Below, piece after piece: positions 39,686 through 51,600 of a stretch of 64,000 nucleotides of DNA (positions within the stretch are counted from its first letter, which is position 1; each line of letters starts with the position of its first letter). The stretch covers positions 6,979,578-7,043,577 of the forward strand of contig OZ038470.1 in assembly GCA_964036295.1 (NCBI GenBank). Direction: 5' to 3'. Under the pieces are notes generated by a model. The model did not search any database and had not been told where the DNA came from. It saw nothing but the letters and a program-made list of their open reading frames with translations. The position numbers were made by a program, and so were the translations under genes. Source of the stretch: Plumapathes pennacea (lineage: Eukaryota; Cnidaria; Anthozoa; Antipatharia; Myriopathidae).

Positions 39686-42600
39686 CAGTAGTAGCAGTAG
39701 TAGCAGTAGTAGCAGTAGTAGCAGTAGTAGCAGTAGTAGCAGTAGTAGCAGTAGTAGCAGTAGTAGCAGTAGTAGCAGTAGTAGCAGTAGTAGCAGTAGT
39801 AGCAGTAGTAGCAGTAGTAGCAGCAGTAGCAGTAGTAGCAGTAGTAGCAGTAGTAGCAGTAGTAGCAGTAGTAGCAGTAGTAGCAGTAGTAGCAGTAGTA
39901 GCAGTAGTAGCAGTAGTAGCAGTAGTAGCAGTAGTAGCAGTAGTAGCAGTAGTAGCAGCAGTAGCAGCAGTAGCAGTAGTAGCAGCAGTAGCAGCAGTAG
40001 CAGTAGTAGCAGCAGTAGCAGCAGTAGCAGCAGTAGCAGCAGTAGCAGCAGTAGCAGCAGTAGCAGCAGTAGCAGCAGTAGCAGCAGTAGCAGCAGTAGC
40101 AGCAGTAGCAGCAGTAGCAGCAGTAGCAGCAGTAGCAGCAGTAGCAGCAGTAGCAGCAGTAGCAGCAGTAGCAGCAGTAGCAGCAGTAGCAGCAGTAGCA
40201 GCAGTAGCAGCAGTAGCAGCAGTAGCAGCAGTAGCAGCAGTAGCAGCAGTAGCAGCAGTAGCAGCAGTAGCAGCAGTAGCAGCAGTAGCAGCAGTAGCAG
40301 CAGTAGCAGCAGTAGCAGCAGTAGCAGCAGTAGCAGCAGTAGCAGCAGTAGCAGCAGTAGCAGCAGTAGCAGCAGTAGCAGCAGTAGCAGCAGTAGCAGC
40401 AGTAGCAGCAGTAGCAGCAGTAGCAGCAGTAGCAGCAGTAGCAGCAGTAGCAGCAGTAGCAGCAGTAGCAGCAGTAGCAGCAGTAGCAGCAGTAGCAGCA
40501 GTAGCAGCAGTAGCAGCAGTAGCAGCAGTAGTAGCAGTAGTAGCAGTAGTAGCAGTAGTAGCAGTAGTAGCAGTAGTAGCAGTAGTAGCAGTAGTAGCAG
40601 TAGTAGCAGTAGTAGCAGTAGTAGCAGTAGTAGCAGTAGTAGCAGTAGTAGCAGTAGTAGCAGTAGTAGCAGTAGTAGCAGTAGTAGCAGTAGTAGCAGT
40701 AGTAGCAGTAGTAGCAGTAGTAGCAGTAGTAGCAGTAGTAGCAGTAGTAGCAGTAGTAGCAGTAGTAGCAGTAGTAGCAGTAGTAGCAGTAGTAGCAGCA
40801 GCAGCAGCAGCAGCAGTAGTTGTTGTTGTCCGATATTATTACTTCTGGAAACGACATGAAGAACCTCGAGTCAAAGCGTAAATTTAAGTCCGAGACCACG
40901 TGCTATCTTACCCTCTTTCACTTCATACAGCTCGACTCGCAGACAGCACCGGTGGTTAGGTTCGCAACTCTGCGGCAAAATCTGGATGTGGCGTGCTCGG
41001 AACGGGACCAAGATGGCATTTTTAACAACTGTGAGATGGTTCCAGTTTCCTTCAAACACCTGTCAAAGAAACGTGAAGACAAAGGGAACACAGAAAGAGG
41101 AAGGAACGGAGAATGGACGGAAGATTTTGAGACAAATGGGAGTTAAAATTCGTTAACTGATGAAATATGTACGTTGTCCGCCTGGAAGACAATTTACTTA
41201 CTTTGTTCTCCCCACGTTCACTATACCAAGAAAACGAGACCTCCCCCTCAGCTTTTCGTTTCAGCATGTACGTTTTCACGAAACCAAATTGATCGGGCGC
41301 TCCTTGAGTGGCAACATGTGAAAAGCGAGCCTCTCTGCCGATGTCCACTTGCCAGTGTACTGAGTACATCCAGAGGTTTGGCAGGTGAGCGCACCAGGAG
41401 GCGTGGCAGCCAAGCGACTCATGCAGCCTGGCCAAATATGGCGGCGTCATGCACCCCCAGCTGGAGGCAGACCATCTGGAAACGGAGTTATTGGTCAGGC
41501 CATCTGGAACAAACAAACAAACAAACAAACAACAGATGAAACATCTGACATCAACGAGAATGAATTAAGAAGACGTAGCAGCGAAGAAAGCAGCTGTGGC
41601 AGTAGAAGTGGTTGCTGTTGTTATTACTCTCTCAGTCTTATGTTTAGGTTATTCCGGGGGGGGGGGGGGGGGGGGTACTCCCATATATTTCCTATATATG
41701 GATGTTGTTCGAGTTCAGTTGAATTAATTAGAGACATCCCAGATCACGCGCTGATTACGCAATGAACATGCATTGATCACGTGCGAAAAGTCAGTTTTTA
41801 AGATCGAACACATGGGTTTATTTGAGTCTTAGAGTTTGAGAGTCGAGTTCATATTGTAAACGTTTAGTTCGTTACGAGTACAGCATCAATTCCACAACAT
41901 GGTCCTTCGAGCCGGATGTTAGAACCCGAACAAGAAGAATGTCCGACAAAAACAAGAAAGTTCGTGGAGGTCATCGCTCGTTCGTGAAGCGAACGATCCA
42001 GTACGCGCAAGAAACTCTGAATGTCTTTCAAGGGACAGCCGAGGAGTTAGAAAACCTAAAAGGATACCACTTAACCCTAAAAGAGAAGAAAGAAGTGTTA
42101 CAGAAGCTTGATGAAGCCATTCTTGAAGCCATCAACGAAGACGGAGACATCGAGGGAGAAATCCACGAGGCGAGCGAATTCGGTGAGTCGATAAATCGAA
42201 CACTCATTAAAATTGACCATGCCTTGAAAAAGTCTGAAATGCCCCAAGACAACTCCATCAGTAGCGCTAATTCCAACCAGCTGAGCGAAACGTTAATACA
42301 GTCCTCTCCGAAACCAAAAGCAAGATTACCGAAGTTGGTTTTAAAGAAATTTGCCGGCGAAGCTACTGAATGGAAATCGTTTTGGGACAGCTTCTGCGCC
42401 GCCGTTCACAATAACAAAGATGTGTCGAATGTGGACAAATTCAACTACTTAAAGAGCCTGTTAGAAGGAACTGCAGCGTCGGCAATCACTGGACTTTCTC
42501 TCACCGAAGAGAATTATGATTCAGCTGTAAAGTTGCTTAACGACAGATTTGGTAAGAGTCAAATTATCATATCGAGTCACATGGATTCAATGTTGAATTT

Positions 42601-45600
42601 GGAGCCTGTTGTGAACGCCGCAGACATCAAGGGAGTCCGTCAGTTGTATGACAAAATGGAAATCCACATTAGGAGCCTGCAAAGCCTTGGCGTATCGTCG
42701 GAGTCTTATGGTACTTTGTTAGTGCCAGTCATTCTGAATAAGATACCAGAGGAACTGAGGTTGCTCATCAGTAGGAAGTTTGACAAGGATAAGTGGGAAG
42801 TGAATGAGGTTCTGGTGGCATTCAAAGAGGAATTAGAAGCCAGAGAGAGATGTGCTCAGATGAAAGCCTCATCATCCAGTTCTCCCCAAAGAGATGGAAT
42901 AAGAAGTAGGGGGAAAGCACCGTTCACAGCATCTGCCTTGTATGCTGGCAAAGATAACTCTGCCAGTCCTTCTTGTACCTTCTGTGGTCAGCATCATGCA
43001 TCGATCAAGTGCAGCATAGTAACTAATGTGGCAGCTCGACGAACAATTCTTCGAAAGAAAGGCAAGTGTTTCTTGTGTTTGAAATCTGGACATTTGGCGA
43101 GGAACTGTTCATCGCATCTCAAATGTTTCAAATGTGGAGGTCATCATCACACAGCCTTGTGTGAGAAAGATAATTGCAGGTTTGAAAGTGGAGCTCAACG
43201 ATCCCAGATAGAACCACAGCTGCCACCCAGAAGTGAAGGAGGCACATCGAGTACAAGTATGTGTGTGAATAGTAACACCTCTGTGTTGCTACAAACTGCT
43301 ACAGCCCCAGTTGGTAGCCCCAATGACCCACCAAGGAAGGTGAATGCCAGAATAATCTTCGATTCCTGCAGTCAGCGTACGTATGTCTCACATCGATTGC
43401 AGGACACTCTAAAGTTGCCCCAGGTTGGAGCAGACGAGTTATTGATCAAGGCATTTGGAGACGAAAACCCCAAACTGAGGTACTGTGAGCTAGTGCAGTT
43501 ATCCATTACAAGTGTTGATGACATGGAGCTATACGTAAATGCCTACAGTGTGCCCACAATTTGCAGTTCTCTGAGTAACCAAGCAGTAGAATTAGCAGTG
43601 CACAAGTATCCACACCTGCAAGGTTTGGACTTAGCAGACATACCTGCTACATCTAGTGAAATTGAAGTTGATGTTCTGATTGGTGCCGACTACTACTGGA
43701 ACTTTTTCACTGGAAGTGTTAGACGGGGGGAGAATCAAGGCCCTGTGGCTCTGAAAACCAAGTTGGGTTGGGTAGTCTCAGGTCCAGTAGTCCTCAGTTG
43801 CAACGGCAACGTGGAGTGTGCAGTGAACGTCAACTCGACACATTCACTGAGAGTAGACACATGCCCAGCTCAAACAGGGAATGAGATAAGTGAGCAGCTC
43901 AGCAGATTTTGGGATATTGAGACCCTGGGTATCCAGAAGGATGAGACATCAGTCTACGACAAGTTCATAGAAGAAGTTAAATTTGATGGCAAGAGATATG
44001 AAGCTAAACTGCCCTTTAAGGAAGACCACCCAATCCTACCTGACAATTACTTTGCCTGTCAGAAAAGGCTTGGTTCACTGTTGCGCCGCCTTCAAACCAA
44101 GCCCGATGTTCTTCGCGAGTACAACGGGATACTTGAAGAGCAAATCAATGGAAGAATTGTCGAACTTGTCCCAGAGAAAGAGACGCCACCTCCAGGGAGT
44201 GTCCATTACCTCCCTCACAGAGAAGTGATTAGAATGGACAAGGAAACTACCAAGCTGCGAGTTGTTTATGATGCGTCCGCCAGGGGAGCCGGTCCAAGTC
44301 TGAATGAATGCCTGTATGCTGGCCCGCCGCTCTCGCCATTCATCTTCGACATCCTGGTTCGCTTCCGGGTGCACAAGGTAGCAGTTGCAGCGGACATAGA
44401 GAAAGCATTCCTGAACATTTCCATCGCACCAGAGCATCGTGATTATCTGCGTTTCCTGTGGGTTGACGACCCCTTTAAAGAGAGCCCAGAAATCCATCTG
44501 ATGAGATTCACCCGAGTCGTGTTTGGAGTCACATCAAGTCCATTCATATTGAACGCTACCATACGCCACCACCTCAACCAGTACGCCATAACACAGCCGG
44601 GGGTAGTGAAGGAACTTCTGAGATCGCTCTACGTGGATGACTATGTGTCTGGATCAAGTTCTACACCTGCTGCGTTAGAGTTGTGCAAAAGGGTTAGGTC
44701 GATCCTCGCAGAAGGTGGATTCAATATGCGCAAGTGGGTTAGCAACTCCGAAGAAGTCATGAAGTCACTACGAGAAAGCCAGGATCAAGCCAAGGCCCTA
44801 CAGAGTCGACCACAACAAGGATCAGTGACTGAAGAAGACCGAGGATACACACAGTCAGTGTTCTCCAAGGAAAACGACACCAATCCGAGAGTACTAGGGC
44901 AAGAATGGAATCGTCACAAAGACGAACTGAACTTTGAATTTTCGAAAGTTTTGACGGCTGTTGACTCAGAAATTACCACCAAGCGGATTGTCCTCTGCGC
45001 TACAGCGAAGTTCTACGACCCTGTAGGCCTGATTTCTCCAGTTGTCCTGGAGTTCAAACGTTTTTTTCAAGATTTGTGCAAGCAGAATCTAAACTGGGAC
45101 GATCCACTGAACGACAGGTTGAGCATCAAATGGCAAACGCTGATCCGAAGTCTGGAAGAAGTTGATGGCATTGCAGTTCCCAGACGCTATTGCCCTGAGC
45201 CATCTCATGATGACGTCACATCAGTCCAGTTGCATGTGTTTGGAGATGCCTCGGAAGCTGCGTATGGATCTGCAGTCTATCTACGTTGTGAACATGGAGG
45301 TACCGTCCACTGTAATCTTGTCGCGTCGAAAACTCGCGTTGCCCCCCTGACCAAGCAGACGATACCACGCCTCGAGCTACTAGCCTGCCTAGTCTCGGCA
45401 AAGCTTTCCAACAGCGTCCGAAAGGCCCTGGATGATGTATTGAAGATAAATTCCATTGTATATTGGTCAGATTCAGCTGTCGCATTAGCTTGGATTAGAA
45501 GCCCAACGAAAGAGTACAAGCAGTTCGTACAGAACCGTGTAACGGAGATTAGGAAAACGGCCCCAACGGACTCTTGGAGGTACTGCCCCACCCAGGAGAA

Positions 45601-48600
45601 TCCAGCAGACATTGCGTCCCGAGGAGCTACAGCAACTGAGATAGCGCACAGCACAAAGTGGTGGCATGGCCCTCCCTTCTTGTTGAAGGCCGAGAAAGAA
45701 TGGCCCAAACAGCTAGCGAACAGTTCTTCTGGACCAGTTGACCAAGAATTGAAATCCAGCAGAGCAAGTACTTCAGTAACTGTCAACAACACTACCGCCA
45801 GCCACAACTCCAGCCTCGAGAGGGTAGTGAAGGCTACAAGATACAGTAGCGTGGATACCCTGCTAAGAGTGACTGCGTATGTGCTGCGTTTTTTGCACAA
45901 CGTTAGATGCCGACTGACAAAATCAACGCCCACGACAGGTGAACTCACCACTGAAGAAACAAGTGTTGTTGAGAAAAAATGGATCAAAGAGTTACAAGTT
46001 TCAACGAAGAGGAGTGAGAAGTTTAAGCAGAAGAAGTTGTCGCTGAATTTGTACGAAGATGAAGATGGAATTCTTCGATGCCGTGGTAGAATCGACAACG
46101 CGCCTTTACCACACGATTCCAAGTTCCCCAGCCTGCTGCCCGCTGACCATCACCTGACAAACCTGATAGTCCTGCGTTGCCATGACGATGTGATGCACAA
46201 CGGAGTACAAGAAACCTTGGCCCAAGTGCGAACGCGATTCTGGATTCCAAAGGGCCGACAAGTAGTAAAACGAGTTCTGGCGAAGTGTACTGTTTGCAAG
46301 AGAGCAGAAGGGAAGTCCTATGGCACACCGCCTGCACCTCCATTACCAGATTACCGCTTGAGTGATGATTTTGCCTTCACAAAGATTGGGGTCGACTACG
46401 CCGGTCCATTATTTGTGAGAGACATGCACCTGAAAACAGACGAAATGAAGAAAGTGTTCATTGCCCTGTACACCTGCGCAAGCAGCCGAGCAATACACTT
46501 GGATTTGGTACCTGACGCCAGTTCTGAAGCCTTCATAAGGAGCCTTAAGCGTTTCATTGGAAGACGAGGAGTCCCATCCTTTGTTGTGTCCGACAATGGC
46601 ACTACATTCAAGAGCGCTGAAGTTCAAGGGTTTCTGTCCTTGAAGGGGATTAAGTGGCGATACAACGTTGAGCGGTCCCCATGGTGGGGAGGATTCTTTG
46701 AACGCCTAGTTAGATGTGTGAAGAGATGCCTTAAGAAGACGTTGGCTACAGCAAGGCTTACTTACGAGGAGTTGCTGACTGTTCTAATCCAGATAGAAGG
46801 AGTACTAAATTCTCGCCCCTTGACATACCTCTGTGAAGATGGAGGAGAGTCACTGACCCCATCTCACTTGGTCACTGGACGTCGACTACTGTCTTCACCT
46901 TCAAACGTACCAGTTTGTGATAGAGCAGTGCTACCAGAAGATGATGGAAACGTGTCCAAACGCGAAAGGTACATTCACGCCGTCCTGTCGCACTACTGGA
47001 AGAGGTGGAAACGAGAGTACCTCACAGAACTACGAGAACATCACCGTCCAAGGCAGACAGAAGGACCTGCCATTAGTGTAGGAGACGTAGTTTGCGTGCA
47101 AGACGAGAAGAAAGCCAGACTGAATTGGGATCTTGCAAGAGTAGCAAGGCTGCTGACCGGAAGAGATGGACAGGTACGAGCAGCTGTTGTGCAAGTGAAC
47201 ACCAATGCTGGGAAGAAAAGGGAGCTGAGACGACCTATCCAAAAGTTGTTTCCCGTTGAGCTCAGATCCGAGAAGCAGAACCAACCTGCAAGTCAACCTG
47301 AAGTACCCATAACGTTTGTGGAGCATGCCGCAGAGGAAAATACCCCTAACTAAACTTTCAGAACATGTTGGCAGACAAGGCAATTGTCAGCCAAGGGGGG
47401 AGAGTGTTCGAGTTCAGTTGAATTAATTAGAGACATCCCAGATCACGCGCTGATTACGCAATGAACATGCATTGATCACGTGCGAAAAGTCAGTTTTTAA
47501 GATCGAACACATGGGTTTATTTGAGTCTTAGAGTTTGAGAGTCGAGTTCATATTGTAAACGTTTAGTTCGTTACGAGTACAGCATCAATTCCACAACAGA
47601 TGTTCCGCCCGATAAGGTATCATTTTCAGGGTCTTCTGTCTTAAACAGGGTATCAAATTTTACATTTTCGTGTCTTAAACAGAGTTATTTTCTGAAGATT
47701 TTCTCCTCTTCCCCTCCCCCCTCAACCACATTTTTGCTCTCGCCATTTTCGCGCGATTTCTTCGTATGCTCCAGTGGAAACGCGTGCAACGCAGGCTAAC
47801 TTATCTGAACTTAGTCTTGAACAGGGTATCAAATTAGAGCACTTTGTCTTAGACAGGGTAGCAAAATTTCCATTTTTGTGTCTTTAATAGGTCAGGGTTT
47901 TATAGAGTCAGCGGAAGCCCCCTACCCAAATTCCTATTGAGTACCCCCCCCCCCCCCCCCCCGAGGTTATTATATTCTTTGTGGTAGTAAAATAATTGTG
48001 TGGCAGTCATACTCGTTCTTGTGTTCGCGATGAATGAGACTTCATACAACGGAAGTTGTTTAAATGATTGACAACTGCAATATTGAATAAATTTATATAC
48101 ACCTACCAGATGTATTGTAAGAAATCTCTACTCTCATGCATATCCGATTTTCCCATTCCCGTGGCAACAGTCGAATGAACCGCCAAGTAGGCTGTGCCAG
48201 TTCAAACGTATAAGTACCCGGGTAGTCGACCTCCTGAAGAACGTGAAATTTTAAGTTGTCCATACTGCATCAAACAGTTGCAAAAGAGTTTCATTGTCAC
48301 AAGTGCCTCTATTATGTGTTATGAGTTCTATAAACTAAAAAACATCCATTTGTTCAACAAAGGCTTTGTAATTTGAAATATACGAGTCAATATTGACATG
48401 GATTGAGTGACTGAGGTTGCTAAAATAACCCGTTTTGTTTACCTCTTTATCTTCCCACTGCGAGGCAGCGCCATCGTCCATTTTCGTCTGGATATGATAT
48501 CTGGTCACTTTCCCGCTCTTATCCTGTGTTGCCAGTGTTCTTAGACTGTGCAGCTGAACTCTCTGCCCAAGATCCAGCTGCAGCCACTGATTTAAGTCGT

Positions 48601-51600
48601 TGTAGTAGGAGCACCAGGAACCGTTCTTTGATACGTCCGCGAGTTCTGGTCGGTAGGGGGACTGGGCGTCTTCGAACACAGACGAAGCTGATAGCCGTTC
48701 GTCAGGGATCTGGTGCGAGTCCGCGACACCCACAGCCTCGTTATGAACTGACAATGCAACCAAAAGAAAAAAAGGACAATTATTCTCGAATCAAAAGAGA
48801 GGACTGAATTCGCTCATTGCACGGTGTCGACATCTTGGATTCAAAGCGAAGCTAGCCTGGCACGAAATGCGCCAAACGTCAATGCGTCCACAGAGGAGAT
48901 GCACATGTTTTATTTGGGGAATTACAAAAATCTAGCTAAATCCTCACCGTAGAAGCTGAAAACCTCCAGGTCGTCCGGTCTGAAACGGAAACTGCCTGCC
49001 AGTAAGTTCCGTACCTCACTTTGTGCAGGTACAACTTGGTAAGAGTTGCTGAGATCTGAATAGGACATCGCTGAAGAGCCAGCTATGTGAATGTCGTTAT
49101 CGCCAAAAATCGGTCCTTGTTCAGGATCTGTCAATGCCGCTTGTGTACGTTTTTCATTTCGGAGGTTCATTTTAAAAGGCGCCATGTTTTCTGAATTGAT
49201 CAGGCTGAAGATGAACGATGAATGGCCACCAAGATATCTCCTAGGACCTGTAAGTCGAGTGTGTGAATATAATTGAGTATATTTCCAAATATTTTTTTCA
49301 TTTTGCGTGCCTTCAAATAATAGCTAAGCAAATAATAGATTGTCGTGTTTCGCAGCTCGGACAACGCGAAAAGTCACATGATCTGACTCACACGGCATAG
49401 ATTGTGCTTACGTCTTTCTTATGGCGTTGAAAACGTGACTTACGACTTTTTTTCGGTTTGCAGGCTACGGACTGTGGGCTGAGGAATACGGCAATCCTAA
49501 ACTGCCTAATACAGTTACGCCTGCGCTTTGACTCAATGATAGCAGAGATATAAAACAACCAGAAAGTTTCCTATTATTCCTATTTTCCTAATAAGATCAT
49601 ACAGTTATTTTGAAAGCAGAAAATGGAGGGCAAAAGGAACCGTGACCGAGTAAGAAACCTATATGGTAGAAATGTACGTAAAAAATACGACGTAAAGTGT
49701 TTCACAGACCTCCCCATTGATTGTCCAGAAAGCCACCGAAAATATACCGCTCCACTCTAATCAACGTAATGGTAGGTCCACGCACGTCACAGGTTTTGTG
49801 AAAATCTTGAAAGTTTGGGTGTCGATCCATATCGGCCCTATAACAGCGGATCCAGACGGCTTCGGGGGGAGTGCGTTCTGACAGCCACTCTTTCAACTGG
49901 TTATTCAGCTTGATATCGCTCCCCAGAATACGTGACGCAAGTAGTGCTGGAATAAAAGATGGATAGAATAATAGGGTTCGTACACAGCCTTTTCAAATCA
50001 AAATTCGAGACTTCTCAAGGACTTTTCAAGGAGAAGTTTCAGTTTTTCAAGGGCCTACAAATTACCTGACAGCCCAAGGAAAATGTAAGCATTCTTTGAT
50101 ATTTCACTTTTTCGTGAAGCTTCTCAACTGACTGCATTTGAAGAGTTTTCTCCCGTACTGTTCTTCAAAAAGCATTTGACTTGGTGACCAGGGCCAAATT
50201 GACAGTCCCTTTATTTCGGAGTTGATTTATCGTTGAGAAATTCATGAGCTTTTTAAGGACTGATGCGTGTCTAGACTCAAGGACTTTTCAAGACGCCATA
50301 CAAATTCAATGACGTTTCAAGACAAGCACTCAAATTCAAGATTGCACGAACCCCTAATATAAAGATGCGTTAAACTCTATACCAATATTATGGAGGGTAA
50401 GTGCCTTAAAAGTAGCTCAGACTGCAGGGCTAGGAACCCCCCAAACATGAGGGAGGAGACCGCTGGCCAGCCTCAAGCCACAGCAAGACTTACGTTTATG
50501 TCGGAGCCAGAAGCTGAGCGACAGACCGTGTTCACAGAGGGAAGGGTTGCTGACACAGCTGCCTCTGAACTGCACACTAGCAAAGTCTCCATTCTGCAGG
50601 CTTAACACTCCCTTTGGCTCTTCCCCGTCATTGTTAGAAACGACTCCATCTCGCCCTGACATCAGGTCGCGGAACTCTCCTTTCTCGCTTGCTTTTGACA
50701 GATCCCATCGATGTATGGCTGTTGAGAAAGTCCCATTATTTATAAATATAACAACAAACAGCGCACTGGTTGATGTGGATTTGCATGGGATCATGTGAAT
50801 CATTACCCCCTCTCCACCCCCCCCACCCCAAATTTTTGGAAATGTCTTGAGCTTATAAAAGCTGAGTTAGAAATTCAAAGCGGTTCAAAATTCCTCGGTG
50901 CTCATGCTGTGCAAATTGCGCATTAGTCATTTTAAAAAGATATCTTAAAGAGTTTTCACTTTTAAAAACGTTGTCCCCGAACGAAGTGAGGGAAATACTC
51001 AAAACGCTAATGCAGTAGTATTATCGCCTTATCGGAGACTCCAAGCCTGCCGCCATCTCGAAATCTAATGTTCGTCTGTCAGTCTGTCAGTCTTGCGTGC
51101 GACCTCGTCCCCAGTTCCTATCGCGTCGCTGCAGAACCAATAACAAAGGCCGGATCGATCACGTGTGGCCCTGTAGTTTTACTCGCAATATAAGAAATTA
51201 GATTGAACGAAGCAACTACAGTATATCGTAGCTGTGTTCACGAAAATAGAAAACTTGAAACACAACAGTCTCGCGAAGCTCGTCTTCAAAAGAAAAGGGA
51301 ACAGGCACGAGCAAGGCGGAATCGTGAAACGATCGAACAGCGCCAAGTTCGTCTCGACAAAAGACGGAACTATGACCGAAAAGAAAACAGCGCATGAATG
51401 CCGATCGAAAGCGACAGGAAGAGAAGCGGGTAACACAGACAACTCCGCAAAGAGAACAGCGCTTGAAAGCGAATCGAGACCTTCAGGAGAAAAAGCGGGC
51501 CGAAGAGAAGACTCCGCAAAGACAACAGCGCGTGAATGCCGACCAAAAGCGACATGAACAGAAGCGGGTAACACAGAAAACTCCGCAAAGGGAACAGCGC

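Larger units (their letters stand above)
41706..47598 (+). mobile_element. BEL/Pao LTR retrotransposon, structurally complete
   Basis: The element lies in the intron between F5/8C domains 2 and 3, opposite in direction to the host gene. Two 194-bp LTRs (TGTTCG...CAACA) match base for base by eye. They are flanked by the 5-bp target duplication GATGT (41701-41705 and 47599-47603), the size usual for BEL/Pao. Primer site, gag-pol ORF and polypurine tract are all in place, so insertion is recent. It has landed inside an older repeat (41656-47962). Confidence 0.97.
41656..47962. repeat. Older repeat split by the BEL/Pao insertion
   Basis: Left remnant 41656-41705: a run of 20 G, then TACTCCCATATAT. 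Right remnant 47599-47962: copies of GTCTTAAACAGGGTATCAAA, then GAGTAC and a run of 19 C. The ends are mutually inverted (G-run plus TACTC against GAGTAC plus C-run). A related copy lies at 54716-54980. Confidence 0.7.

Noticed and set aside
39607..40899. Long ORFs on both strands (424 and 422 codons)
   Set aside because: They are translations of the GTA/GCA repeat array (runs of Val/Ala or Cys/Tyr) and have no start context or domain.
45277..46122. 281-codon minus-strand ORF
   Set aside because: It is the shadow of the BEL/Pao polyprotein reading frame.
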